In this document: piece after piece, positions 48,234-58,772 of the stretch
How positions within the stretch are numbered: the first letter of the stretch is position 1
Layout: every line of letters starts with the position of its first letter
Source of the DNA: Deltaproteobacteria bacterium
GTDB lineage: Bacteria > Myxococcota_A > Polyangia > Polyangiales > Houyiibacteriaceae
Length of the DNA: 64,000 nt
Reading direction: 5' to 3'
Assembly (NCBI GenBank): GCA_017644045.1
Contig: JAEPMI010000004.1
Span: 330,014-394,013, forward strand
The notes under the pieces: model-generated
Database searches by the model: none
The model's input: the letters and a program-made list of their open reading frames with translations, nothing else
What the model was told of the DNA's origin: nothing
Program-made: the position numbers and the translations under genes

Positions 48234-49499
48234 GTGACCCGGCAGCGCCTCACCCTGGCTGGCATGTGGATCGGCGCGATCGGCGCGGTGATCTTCCTCT
48301 GGCTCTCGCGACAAAGCGAAGAGGACATCGAGCCCGCGATGGAGGCCCCTGGGATCCCCGTACGCGGCCCAGCCGACCGCGCGCCAGACGAGGAGCGCGC
48401 CGGCGCCCTCGAGCCACTCGAGCCCGGACCGCCCACCACCTATCGCCTCGACCGGCGGCACTCGGGCCGCAGCCCCTACCCCGGTCCGCCTCGCGCGATC
48501 CCGGCGTGGCAGTTCGAGACCGGCAGCCGCATCACCGCGCAGCCGATCGCAACCGCGGACGGCCGCATCTACGTCGGCTCGCACGACGGCTTCTTCTACG
48601 CGCTCGACGAGCACGGCAACGAGCGCTGGAAGTACGACCTGCGCGGGCCGGTGTGGTCCACGGCGGCGGTCGACGGCGAGGGCAACCTCTACGTCGGCTC
48701 GGACGCGAAGGTGGTGACCTCGTTCACGAGGAGCGGTGACGTGCGCTGGCGCCTCGACGTCGAGGACGACGCGGACACCGGGATCGTCCTCGGTCCGGCG
48801 GTGGACGGCTCGCCCGGTCGGCTCCACTTCGGCGCGGGCCCGGACCTCTGGGCGGTCGAGACCGACGGCACCGTCGCGTGGCGCTACCACGCGAACGGCA
48901 AGATCTTCAGCACCCCCGCCATCGACGACGACGGCACGATCTACTTCGGCAGCCAGGACGACCACGTCTACGCGGTCGCGCCGGACGGTCGGCTACGCTG
49001 GCAGTACCGCACCGGTGAAGACGTCGACTCGAGCCCGATGCTCAGCGACGAAGGGCACCTCTACTTCGGCTCGGACGACCACAAGGTCCACAGCCTGGAC
49101 CGCGACGGGAACGTGCGATGGTCCACGGACCTCGAAGGGTACGTCCGAGCACCGGTCGCGGTCGGCTCCGACGGCAGCATCCTCGCCGGCGTCTACGGGC
49201 CGCGCCCGCGGCTGGTCGCGCTCTCTCCGAGCGACGGCGCGATCCGCTGGTTCTTCCCGGTCACCGTCGCCGACTCCACCGAGGTGGGTGTCGAGTCCGG
49301 CGCGCTCGTCGACCGGGATGGCAACCTCTACTTCGGCGCCCACGACGACTACCTCTACGCCCTGGCGCCGAGCGGTGACCTCCGCTTCATTCACGGCACC
49401 GGCGGCGACGTCGACTCCGCGCCGATCCTGACCGCGACCGGTCTCTTGGTCTTCGGCTCCGAAGACGGCTACCTGCACGCACTCCGAATCGAGGAGTAG
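48234..49499 (+). CDS. PQQ-like beta-propeller protein, membrane-anchored
   Basis: 421 residues from GTG 48234; ATG 48264 would shorten the N-end by 10 residues. One N-terminal helix (about 10-24, WIGAIGAVIFLWL) anchors or exports the protein. The rest is a series of about seven PQQ-type blades, each with GxxYxGSxDxxxYAL followed by DGxxRW (for example IYVGSHDGFFYALDEHG and LYFGSDDHKVHSLDRDG). Lack of enzymatic partners suggests a scaffold role, as in BamB, rather than quinoprotein dehydrogenase. It converges on the DUF4388-J gene. Confidence 0.88.
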   Translation: MTRQRLTLAGMWIGAIGAVIFLWLSRQSEEDIEPAMEAPGIPVRGPADRAPDEERAGALEPLEPGPPTTYRLDRRHSGRSPYPGPPRAIPAWQFETGSRITAQPIATADGRIYVGSHDGFFYALDEHGNERWKYDLRGPVWSTAAVDGEGNLYVGSDAKVVTSFTRSGDVRWRLDVEDDADTGIVLGPAVDGSPGRLHFGAGPDLWAVETDGTVAWRYHANGKIFSTPAIDDDGTIYFGSQDDHVYAVAPDGRLRWQYRTGEDVDSSPMLSDEGHLYFGSDDHKVHSLDRDGNVRWSTDLEGYVRAPVAVGSDGSILAGVYGPRPRLVALSPSDGAIRWFFPVTVADSTEVGVESGALVDRDGNLYFGAHDDYLYALAPSGDLRFIHGTGGDVDSAPILTATGLLVFGSEDGYLHALRIEE

Positions 49500-49515
49500 C
49501 GAACGAGCGGCTACT
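49495..49515. terminator. Convergent-stop hairpin
   Basis: AGTAGC (49495-49500) pairs with GCTACT (49510-49515). The stem contains the TAG of the propeller gene and the TAG of the DUF4388-J gene. Confidence 0.4.
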
Positions 49516-51136
49516 TCTTGCCGCCGAAGAGCTTGCCGAAGAGGCCTCCCTCGCTCTTCTTCGGGCGATCGGAGTCCTTGGCGGCGGTATGCGCTCCGCT
49601 GTCCTGACCGCGCATCTTCGCCAGGCGCACCTGCCGTTGTGCGTCGACGTTCTTCGGGTTGATGGCGACGACCTTCTCGAAGAGCCGGACCGCGCCCGCC
49701 CGATTGCCGCGCCGGTCGTAGATGCGCGCCTTCGCCATGAGCGCGCGCTCGTGGTTCGGGCTGAGCTCGAGCGCCCGGTCGAGCTGCACGAGCGCGGCGT
49801 CCATGCCTTCGTCGCCCACGGCCTGCCAGCGGATGAGGCCGAGCGCCGCGTGGTAGTCGGCTTCGTCCGGGACCTGTTCGAGCAGGTCGAGCACCAGCTG
49901 CTCGGCGCGGGTCCAGTCCTTCCGGCGGATGAGGACCTCGACCTTCTGGAACTCCATCGCGGCGCTGAGGATCCGCTGGAGCTCGCGGTCGGCCTTCGGC
50001 GTGCCGCCTCCGTCCTGGACCTGCTTCAGGTACTTGCCGCGCTCCTCGGGATCGGTGAGCGTCTCGTGGGCGCCGGTGAGGTGCTGGAAGATGCGCTCCG
50101 TCAGGTCGCGCAGAGGCTCCAGCTCCGGAGGCAGACGGTCTGGATGCCAGACCTTCACTTGTGCGAAGTACGCGTCGCGGATGGCGTCGGCGCTCGCCGC
50201 CTGTTCGACCTTCAGCATCTGGTAGTAGTTCTGGTCCTCGAGCGCCTCCGAGCGAGCGACGACCTCCTTCCAGCGCTTGGTGAGCTCGGGCGAGAGCCCG
50301 GCGGGCGGCTCGGGCGGTGGCGGCGCCGCGCTTCGAGGTCGTCGGCGTTCGCCCGACGGAGGCCGGTCGGAGAACGCGGGTCCAGCGGCCGCCGGCGGCG
50401 CGCCCGGCTGCGGCGGTGCGGACACGGGAGGAGTGGGCGACGTGGACACGGGCGGCGCGCTCGGCGCGGCGGGTGCGCCGGAAGGAGCGGCGGGCGCCGG
50501 CTTCGCGCGACCGGCGGCTGCGCGCCCCATCTCGGTCAACGACTGGCGCTCGAAGGTCCCCTCGAAGATCTCGAGCGCCTGGGTGATCGCGAGCGCGTAG
50601 AGGACGCGCTTGGCGACCTTCTGGTCGCCCGCGTCGACCAGCGCTTGCTCGATCGAGATGGGCACCGCGCGAAACATGTCGAGGAACGACCGCTCCTTCG
50701 GGAGGAACTGGTAGGCCGCGAGGTCGGTACGGCGGGTGACTCGGAGCGGCTTCCCGGCGAAGCGCGCCAGGATGGCATCGGCGGCGCTCTCGCGGATACC
50801 GCCGCGCAAACCGGCGATCAGCAGCGCGCGGACGTCGACTTCGCCCTCGAGCTGACCGTCGCCCACGAGGTCTGCCTCGTAGAATGCGTACATGGTCTCG
50901 CGTCGGAAGAGCGGCAGCATCCCTCGTGCGAGGTTCGAGGAGCCCTCGAGCAGCCGCGCCTTGGTGATGCGACCGTTCTCGAAGTAGATCCGATCCTGGC
51001 CCGGCTGCCCGGCCGGCGCCCAGACCGCGAGCGTCCCCGCGAGCCCCTTGCTCGTGACGGAGATCAAGATGTGCGCGAACGGTGTCGTTTCGAGCGATCC
51101 ACTCGCGACCGGTTCGGGTGCCCCCATCGCGGCCAA
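49511..51136 (-). CDS. DUF4388-J-domain-TPR protein
   Basis: 541 residues. The N-terminal about 170 residues are DUF4388/PATAN-like (GSLETTPFAHILISV, GTLAVWAP, DRIYFENGRITKARL), a fold found in myxobacterial regulators. A Pro/Ala-rich linker (about 210-290) follows. A J-domain (about 310-370: QNYYQMLKVEQAASADAIRDAY, HPDRLPPE with the HPD triad) suggests it recruits DnaK. The C-terminal TPR-like repeats (about 395-500) end in a lysine-rich tail GGLFGKLFGGKK. Likely a co-chaperone adaptor linked to signalling. Confidence 0.9.
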   Translation of the reverse strand: MAAMGAPEPVASGSLETTPFAHILISVTSKGLAGTLAVWAPAGQPGQDRIYFENGRITKARLLEGSSNLARGMLPLFRRETMYAFYEADLVGDGQLEGEVDVRALLIAGLRGGIRESAADAILARFAGKPLRVTRRTDLAAYQFLPKERSFLDMFRAVPISIEQALVDAGDQKVAKRVLYALAITQALEIFEGTFERQSLTEMGRAAAGRAKPAPAAPSGAPAAPSAPPVSTSPTPPVSAPPQPGAPPAAAGPAFSDRPPSGERRRPRSAAPPPPEPPAGLSPELTKRWKEVVARSEALEDQNYYQMLKVEQAASADAIRDAYFAQVKVWHPDRLPPELEPLRDLTERIFQHLTGAHETLTDPEERGKYLKQVQDGGGTPKADRELQRILSAAMEFQKVEVLIRRKDWTRAEQLVLDLLEQVPDEADYHAALGLIRWQAVGDEGMDAALVQLDRALELSPNHERALMAKARIYDRRGNRAGAVRLFEKVVAINPKNVDAQRQVRLAKMRGQDSGAHTAAKDSDRPKKSEGGLFGKLFGGKK

Positions 51137-51230
51137 TGTCGCACATCTCGGACCTCACGTGCACTCCCGCTCTCGAGCGCTCTGGACGACCGGCCCCACC
51201 CCTGGGATGCTCCGCGCCAAGGAGACGACG

Positions 51231-51566
51231 ATGAGCTTGAGCACGTTGACGGCAGACGAAGCCACCCTCTTGATGGGGATGTTGCGCGAAGTGGTCCAGG
51301 CGGACGGGGAGTACAGCCCCGAGGAAGCCGCCGAGGTCGCGAAGATCAAGGAAGCCCTCGGCGACGAGCGCTTCGAGGCCGCCGTCGCGAGCGCCAAGAC
51401 CACGTTCACGAGCCGGAAGAAGCTCGCGGAGTTCGCTCCGCAGGTGACCCGCCCCGAAGCCCAGGCCGCCATCCTCGACACCCTCTCGGCGGTCGCCGCG
51501 TCGGACGACATCGCCGCCGGCGAGGACGAGCCCATCCAGTGGCTCTCCAAGGCCTGGGGCCGGTAG
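51231..51566 (+). CDS. TerB-family protein
   Basis: 111 residues from ATG 51231 behind AAGGAGA. It is all-helical with the TerB/DjlA-like metal-site pattern: MLREVVQADGEYSPEEAAEVAKIKE and later AVAASDDIAAGEDEPIQWL. TerB domains occur with tellurite resistance and with J-proteins; the gene is divergent from the J-domain gene just upstream. An envelope-stress role is a guess. Confidence 0.85.
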   Translation: MSLSTLTADEATLLMGMLREVVQADGEYSPEEAAEVAKIKEALGDERFEAAVASAKTTFTSRKKLAEFAPQVTRPEAQAAILDTLSAVAASDDIAAGEDEPIQWLSKAWGR

Positions 51567-51578
51567 CTGGTTTTTTTT
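51559..51578 (+). terminator. T-tract terminator after terB
   Basis: GGCCGG, TAG, CTGGTT (about 51558-51572) can form a 6-bp stem with G-U pairs, running into an eight-T tract at 51571-51578, the longest homopolymer noticed in the window. Confidence 0.4.
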
Positions 51579-51661
51579 GACCTCGTGTCGATCTCGGCGC
51601 CCGCCAGGCGTCGTGTCGGTGAGAGCGGCACTTCGCCGCCGCAACACACGGAGACATACCG

Positions 51662-52102
51662 ATGCGAGTGATGGTGATCGTCAAGGCCACGAAGAATTCC
51701 GAAGCGGGCATCCTGCCCGGAGACCCTCGAGCGCCCGAGGGCTTCGACGAGCTCTTCGAGAAGATGGGCAAGTTCAACGAGGAGCTCGTGGACGCGGGCC
51801 TGATGCTCGCGGGCGACGGCCTCAAGCCGAGCAGCGAGGGGAAGCGCGTGCGCTTCTCCGGGTCCGAGCGGAAGGTCCTCGACGGGCCCTTCGCCGCGAC
51901 CAAGGAGCTCGTCGCGGGCTATTGGATCTGGCAGGTGAAGTCGATGGACGAGGCGCTCGAGTGGGCGCGTCGCTGCCCGAACCCCATGCCTGGCGAGGAC
52001 TCCGAGCTGGAGATCCGCCCGGTCTACGAGCCCGAGGACTTCCCCGCGGAGGTCGCGGAGCAGGACGCGCGCCTGCGCGACTCCATCGACGCGCGGAAGT
52101 GA
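51662..52102 (+). CDS. YCII/DGPF-family protein
   Basis: 146 residues from ATG 51662 behind GGAG. It has the YCII-related DGPF signature (VLDGPFAATKELVAGYW) and the family N-end VMVIVKATKNSEAG, plus EIRPVYEPEDF. Proteins of this type are encoded next to ECF42 sigma factors in many actinobacteria and proteobacteria. Its stop overlaps the sigma-factor start (GTGA, 4 bases), so they are translated together. Confidence 0.92.
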   Translation: MRVMVIVKATKNSEAGILPGDPRAPEGFDELFEKMGKFNEELVDAGLMLAGDGLKPSSEGKRVRFSGSERKVLDGPFAATKELVAGYWIWQVKSMDEALEWARRCPNPMPGEDSELEIRPVYEPEDFPAEVAEQDARLRDSIDARK

Positions 52103-53355
52103 CCACACGGGCTTCGGTCGAAGCCGCGTGGCGCACCGAGGCCCCCCGCTTGATCGGGGGCCTCGTGCGCATCGTCCGCGACCTCGACCTCGCGGAGGAC
52201 CTCGCTCAGGAGGCGCTGCTCGCGGCACTCGAGAAGTGGCCGGAGACCGGGATCCCGGACAACCCCGGCGCCTGGCTGATGGCCACGGCCAAGAACCGCG
52301 CGATCGATCGCGCGCGCCGACAGCGGACCCGCGACGACCACGCCGCGCAGGCCGCGCCGCCGAGCGCGTTCGTGCCGGACCCCGAGACCGCGATCGACGA
52401 AGACGTGGGCGACGACCTGCTGCGGCTCATCCTCGTCGCCTGCCACCCCGTGCTCTCGCGCGACGCGCGGGTCGCGCTGACCCTCCGCCTGCTCGGCGGG
52501 CTCAGCACCGCGGAGATCGCGCGCGCCTTCCTGACGCCCGACGCGACCATCGCCCAGCGGATCGTCCGCGCAAAGCGCACCATCGCCGAAGCGCGGGTGC
52601 CCTTCGAGGTCCCGCGCGGCGAGGCCCTCGCCGAACGCATCCCTGCGGTGCTCGAGGTCGTCTACCTCATTTACAACGAGGGCTACGCGGCGAGCCGCGG
52701 CGACGACTGGATGCGCCTCGAGCTCTGCGACGACGCCATGCGCCTTGGCCGCGTGCTCTGTCGCTTGGTTCCCGACCACGCCGAAGCCCACGGCCTTCTC
52801 GCGCTCATGGAGCTTCAGTCGTCCCGCGCACGGGCTCGCACGACGCCGACCGGCGAACCCATCCTGCTCCTCGACCAGGACCGCTCCCGTTGGGACCAGC
52901 TCCTCATCCAGCGGGGCTTCGCGGCGTTCGCCCGCGCGGCCGAGCTCGCCAAGCCCTTGGGCCCCTACACCCTCCAAGCGGCCATCGCCGCACTCCACGC
53001 CCGGGCGCGCCGCGCCGAGGACACCGACTGGAACCGCATCGTCGCGCTCTACGACGCGCTCGTCGCCCTCACCGGCTCACCGGTCGTCGAGCTCAACCGC
53101 GCCGTCGCGGTGTGGATGGCCTACGGCGCCGCCCAAGCCCTCGACCTGGTCGACGAGCTCCGCGACGAGCCCGCCCTGAAGGGCTACCACCTCCTGCACG
53201 CCGTGCGCGGCCAGCTCCTCGACCGACTCGCGCGTCATGCCGAGGCGGCGGAAGAGCACGAGCGCGCTGCGGCCCTCGCTGGCAACGAACGGGAGCGCAC
53301 GCTCCTCGAAGCGCGCGCCCGCACGTCGCGTCTGTTGGAGAAGACCGGGGGCTGA
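52099..53355 (+). CDS. ECF sigma factor of the ECF42 type (DUF6596)
   Basis: 418 residues from GTG 52099. Sigma region 2 (about 15-85) has DLDLAEDLAQEALLAAL and NPGAWLMATAKNRAIDRARR; region 4 (about 125-170) has TLRLLGGLSTAEIARAF and IAQRIVRAKRTI. The C-terminal about 230 residues (YLIYNEGYAA, LNRAVAVWMAYG) form the TPR-like extension that replaces an anti-sigma factor in ECF42. The coupled YCII gene is the usual neighbour. Likely a membrane-independent stress or antibiotic regulator. Confidence 0.92.
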   Translation: MTTRASVEAAWRTEAPRLIGGLVRIVRDLDLAEDLAQEALLAALEKWPETGIPDNPGAWLMATAKNRAIDRARRQRTRDDHAAQAAPPSAFVPDPETAIDEDVGDDLLRLILVACHPVLSRDARVALTLRLLGGLSTAEIARAFLTPDATIAQRIVRAKRTIAEARVPFEVPRGEALAERIPAVLEVVYLIYNEGYAASRGDDWMRLELCDDAMRLGRVLCRLVPDHAEAHGLLALMELQSSRARARTTPTGEPILLLDQDRSRWDQLLIQRGFAAFARAAELAKPLGPYTLQAAIAALHARARRAEDTDWNRIVALYDALVALTGSPVVELNRAVAVWMAYGAAQALDLVDELRDEPALKGYHLLHAVRGQLLDRLARHAEAAEEHERAAALAGNERERTLLEARARTSRLLEKTGG

Positions 53356-53360
53356 CGCCC

Positions 53361-53367
<7 letters not shown>
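53349..53367. terminator. Convergent-stop hairpin
   Basis: GGGCTGA (53349-53355) pairs perfectly with TCAGCCC (53361-53367) around CGCCC, so the stop codons of the sigma factor and cysS are paired in one 7-bp stem. Confidence 0.5.
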
Positions 53368-54854
<1,487 letters not shown>

Positions 54855-54939
54855 GGGGCCGCAGTCTGGCACTCGCGCCCCCCAGGGCAAGGGCCTTTGT
54901 CCCCGGCGGCCGGAGACGGGCCCGTGGCATCCTCGGCGG

Positions 54940-55557
54940 ATGCGCCTCGCCTACCTCCACGGCCTCGGCTCCGGGCCGCAATCCTACAAGGGCACGCTCC
55001 TCCGCGAGCGGCTCGCGCCGGAGCACGAGCTCGAGCTGCCGGACCTGAACCAGCCCTCGCTCGAGCAGCTCGACCCGGTCGCCGGCCTCGAGCACCTCGA
55101 TCGGCTGACCGAAGGCGACGAGTGGCTACTGATCGGCTCGAGCTACGGCGGCTGGATGAGCGCCCTCTTCCAGGCGCGGCACCCCGAGCGCGTCCGGCGG
55201 ATGGTGCTGCTCTGCCCTGGCTTCGGCCTCACCGATCGGTGGCCGAGCCTGCTCGGCGCGGAGCTCATGGCCCAATGGCAGGAGACCGGCTGGCTCCCGC
55301 TCGAACGGGGTTCGCGGCTCAGCTGGTCGTTCCTCGACCGCTGCCGCCCGCTGGATCCGGCCCCGGCCGTCACCTGCCCGACATGGATCGTGCACGGTCG
55401 TCACGACGAGGTGGTGCCCTTCGAATCCTCGGTGGCTTACGCTGAAGCGCACTCGAACGTGGAGCTCATCGCGGTCGACGACGACCACGGGCTCACGGCG
55501 AGCGTCGACCGCATCGAGGCCCTGGTGCGGGAAGAGCTGATCGGAGAAGCGACATGA
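54940..55557 (+). CDS. Small cytosolic alpha/beta-hydrolase
   Basis: 205 residues from ATG 54940. It has an HGLGSGP oxyanion loop (7-13), nucleophile elbow GSSYGG with Ser68, Asp156 in VHGRHDEVVP and His183 in DDDHGL, a complete triad. The size and shape resemble YqiA/YcfP-type esterases. No signal peptide. It overlaps the TPR gene downstream by 4 bases (ATGA). Confidence 0.85.
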   Translation: MRLAYLHGLGSGPQSYKGTLLRERLAPEHELELPDLNQPSLEQLDPVAGLEHLDRLTEGDEWLLIGSSYGGWMSALFQARHPERVRRMVLLCPGFGLTDRWPSLLGAELMAQWQETGWLPLERGSRLSWSFLDRCRPLDPAPAVTCPTWIVHGRHDEVVPFESSVAYAEAHSNVELIAVDDDHGLTASVDRIEALVREELIGEAT

Positions 55558-56450
55558 TTCGTCCCCTCATCGTCCTCGTCCCCGTCCTCGTGCTCGGTGC
55601 GAGCACGGCGTTGGCTCACGATCCGCCGAACCACGACATCGAGGAGCTCACGGAACGGATCGCGGCCCACCCGAGCGCGCCCCTCCTGGTCGAGCGCGCG
55701 GAGCTCTGGTTGCAGGAAGGGTTCGCAGACGAGGCCGCTTCGGACCTACGGATGGCAGCGACCCTCGAGCCGGGCGACGCGATCGGGCGCGCCGTACTCT
55801 GGGCCGAAGTCTGGCGCCAGCGCGGGCGACTGGACGAAGCGGAGGCGGAGCTCGACCCAGCGGTCGCGGCGGGATCGGTCGAGGCGCTCGCCGCGCGGGC
55901 GCGCATCCGGGCGGACGCCGGTCGCCTCACCGACGCGCTCGCCGACTACGAGGCCGCCGTGGCGCGGCTGCTGACGGTCGACCTCGCGCTCGGCCACGGT
56001 CGAACGCTCGAGCGGCTCGGGCGACCTGCCGAGGCCGAGGCGGTCTACGCGGTCCACGCCCGCCGACTCGGCAACGCGACCGTGCTCGTCCAGGCGCGCA
56101 TCCAGGTGCTCCGCCAGCTCCGGCGCCACGACGACGCGCTCAGGGCCATCGACACCCAGGTCCGCCACGCGCGCGCGAAGAGCACCTGGCTCCTCCTCCG
56201 CGGCGCCGTGCTCGCGGAGGCCGGCCGCACCGAGGACGCCGTGCGCGCCTACCTCGCAGCGCTGGCCGACGCCGAGCGCGTCTACCGACGACGACGCTCG
56301 GTCGCCTCGCGGCTCATCCGGGCCGAGGCGCTCGCGGCCGTGGGCCGAACGGCCGAGGCACGCGCGGAGGCCGAGCGAGTTCGCGCCGCCTCACCGCAGC
56401 TCGCGGCCCGGGCCACCGCCCTCCTCGCGGCGACGGAGGCGAGCCGATGA
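55554..56450 (+). CDS. Secreted TPR protein
   Basis: 298 residues. A signal peptide (ends ALAHD) precedes about six TPR-like helical pairs (for example RAELWLQEGFADEAASDLRM, AEVWRQRGRLDEAEAEL, YEAAVARLLTVDLALGHG). It resembles proteins often encoded next to metallophosphatases in myxobacteria. It overlaps both neighbours by 4 bases and so is part of a coupled three-gene run. Confidence 0.83.
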   Translation: MIRPLIVLVPVLVLGASTALAHDPPNHDIEELTERIAAHPSAPLLVERAELWLQEGFADEAASDLRMAATLEPGDAIGRAVLWAEVWRQRGRLDEAEAELDPAVAAGSVEALAARARIRADAGRLTDALADYEAAVARLLTVDLALGHGRTLERLGRPAEAEAVYAVHARRLGNATVLVQARIQVLRQLRRHDDALRAIDTQVRHARAKSTWLLLRGAVLAEAGRTEDAVRAYLAALADAERVYRRRRSVASRLIRAEALAAVGRTAEARAEAERVRAASPQLAARATALLAATEASR

Positions 56451-58666
56451 GAGCCGCCATCCTGACCGTCGCGCTCCTGCTCTCGGCCACTGCCACCGCG
56501 CAGCGTGCGCCCTACCTGCAGCGCCTCACGCCGACCGAGGTCACCATCGTCTGGCGGGACGGAAACGCCGCCGGCGAGGTCTGCTACGGCACCGCGCCGA
56601 ACGCGCTCACCGAGCGTGTCGTGGCGAGCACGAGCGGCAGTCAGCACGAGGCGCGGCTCACGGGGCTGAACGTGCTCACCGAGTACTTCTACGCGGCGAC
56701 CGACGGGAGCGGCTGCCCGGCCGCCGCCGCGGCGACCGACCACTTCACCACCGCCCCCGAGGTCGGCAGCGACACCGCGTTCCGCGTCTGGGTGGTCGGC
56801 GACTCCGGCACCGGCGGCTCACGACAGGCCGAGGTCCGCGACGCGATGCTCGGCTGGGTCGGGGCGCAGCCACCGGACATCTACCTGCACGTGGGCGACA
56901 TGGCCTACGCCGATGGAACGACCAACGAGTTCACCGACAACTTCTTCGGGATGTACTCGGACATTCTCCGGTCCACCAACTGCTGGCCGGCGATGGGCAA
57001 CCACGAGGGGCGCACGGCGGACTCGGGCACCGAGTCCGGTCCCTACTACGACGCCTACGTGCTCCCGCGCGACGGCGTCGCCGGCGGCATGCCCTCGGGC
57101 ACCGAGGCCTACTACTCCTTCGACCACGCAAACGTTCACTTCGTGGTCCTCGACTCCCACGACAGCCCGCGCTCTGTCGACGGCGCGATGCTCCAGTGGC
57201 TCGACGCCGACCTCGCCGCTGCCGACGCCACGTGGATCGTCGCCTTCTGGCACCACCCGCCCTACACGAAGGGCAGCCACGACTCCGACAACGAGTCCCA
57301 GCTGGTCCAGATGCGCGAGAACGCGCTGCCGATCCTGGAGAGCTACGGCGCCGACCTGATCTTCGGCGGCCACTCGCACATCTACGAGCGCTCCTTCCTC
57401 GCGCGCGGCGCCTTCGACACACCGACCACGGCGGCGGGGTACCTGGTCGACACCGGCGACGGGCGCATCGACGGCGATGGCCCCTACGACGCCAACGACG
57501 GCACGGTCTACGTGGTCGCCGGCCACGGCGGCGCAGGTGTCTCTGGTTCGGCCGACCATCCGCTCATGTACTTCAGCGAGCTGGACCAGGGTTCGGTGAT
57601 CTTCGACGTCAGCGGCCCGACCATCACCCTGCGCAACATCCGCCGCGACGGCGAGGTCACCGACGAGCTCACGCTGGTGAAGGGCGTCGAGGACGCGCTG
57701 CTCCTGGTGTCGCCGCTCGGCGGCGAGACCATCGCCGCAGGCGCGCCCTTGCCCCTTCGCTGGCTCGCGCCGGACGATACGGCGAACGTGCGGGTCGAGC
57801 TCAGCCTCGACGGCGGCGACCATTGGGGTGAGCTCGAGGCGAGCACCCCCAACGACGGCGAGCTGGTCGTCACCGCCCCCGAGGTCCGCACGGACGAGGC
57901 CCGAGTGCGCGTCACGGACACCGCCGACGCCACGCGCACCGACGAGAGCGGCAACTTCTCGCTGGTGGGTACGCGCACCTTCGAGCCGATCGCCTTCGGC
58001 GGCCGCTGGGAGTACCACGATGGACCGACCGCGCCGACGGCCGACTGGAACACCACGACCGGCGGCTGGCCCGAAGGCAACGCCGAGCTCGGCTACGGGG
58101 ACGGCGATGAAGTCACCGAGCTCCTCGACGCCGACCCGAACGTGCCCACGGTCTACTTCCGCCAGTCGATCGCGCTCGACGGCGAGGTCACCCGCGCCGA
58201 GCTCGACGTGCTCTACGACGACGCGATCGCCGTCTTCGTGAACGGCAGCCAGGTGCTCGGGATCCACGTCGACGACGGCCTCGACCACGACACCTTCTCG
58301 AGCGGCAGCGACGGAGACGACGCACGCGCGAGCCGGACCATCGACGGCAGCGTGTTCACCACCGGCGAGAACGTCATCGCCGCGCTGGTGAAGCAGGCCA
58401 GCGGCAGCTCGAGTGACTTGAGCTTCGACCTTCGGCTCACGCTCGTGGTCGAGCGCGACCTGCCGGGCCCGGACGCAGGCATCGGAGGCGACGGCGGGAC
58501 CGCTCCACGGCCCGATGGCTCGACCCGCTTCGACGGATCGACCGACACCGACGGTGATGGCGGCGACGACGGTGGCTGCGGCTGCACGACCCTCGCCGCT
58601 CGAGAGCTCCCGGGCGCTCTCCTACTCTTCGGGCTCCTCGTCCTCGCGCTCCGTCGCCGACGCTGA
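56447..58666 (+). CDS. Purple-acid-phosphatase-like metallophosphoesterase with MYXO-CTERM-like tail
   Basis: 739 residues. After a signal peptide (ends ATAQR) comes a fibronectin-like domain (about 22-105; APYLQRLTPTEVTIVWR), then a calcineurin-type phosphoesterase (about 110-420) with metal ligands in GDSGTGG (D119), GDMAYADG (D151), GNHE (185-187), HHPPY and GGHSHIYER. Two beta domains follow (about 425-530 and 530-680). The C-terminus is a CGC motif, a hydrophobic helix and RRRR, the MYXO-CTERM sorting layout. Surface-displayed phosphate scavenging is likely. Confidence 0.93.
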   Translation: MRAAILTVALLLSATATAQRAPYLQRLTPTEVTIVWRDGNAAGEVCYGTAPNALTERVVASTSGSQHEARLTGLNVLTEYFYAATDGSGCPAAAAATDHFTTAPEVGSDTAFRVWVVGDSGTGGSRQAEVRDAMLGWVGAQPPDIYLHVGDMAYADGTTNEFTDNFFGMYSDILRSTNCWPAMGNHEGRTADSGTESGPYYDAYVLPRDGVAGGMPSGTEAYYSFDHANVHFVVLDSHDSPRSVDGAMLQWLDADLAAADATWIVAFWHHPPYTKGSHDSDNESQLVQMRENALPILESYGADLIFGGHSHIYERSFLARGAFDTPTTAAGYLVDTGDGRIDGDGPYDANDGTVYVVAGHGGAGVSGSADHPLMYFSELDQGSVIFDVSGPTITLRNIRRDGEVTDELTLVKGVEDALLLVSPLGGETIAAGAPLPLRWLAPDDTANVRVELSLDGGDHWGELEASTPNDGELVVTAPEVRTDEARVRVTDTADATRTDESGNFSLVGTRTFEPIAFGGRWEYHDGPTAPTADWNTTTGGWPEGNAELGYGDGDEVTELLDADPNVPTVYFRQSIALDGEVTRAELDVLYDDAIAVFVNGSQVLGIHVDDGLDHDTFSSGSDGDDARASRTIDGSVFTTGENVIAALVKQASGSSSDLSFDLRLTLVVERDLPGPDAGIGGDGGTAPRPDGSTRFDGSTDTDGDGGDDGGCGCTTLAARELPGALLLFGLLVLALRRRR

Positions 58667-58772
58667 ACGTGCCCCAGCGGCACACCTAGGGGACACTCCC
58701 CCTGGTGTTGCCTGGCGGCACGGTGGTGGGCTGGCTTTCAATGGGGACGGTTTCCGCGCTATCCAGGTGGAC

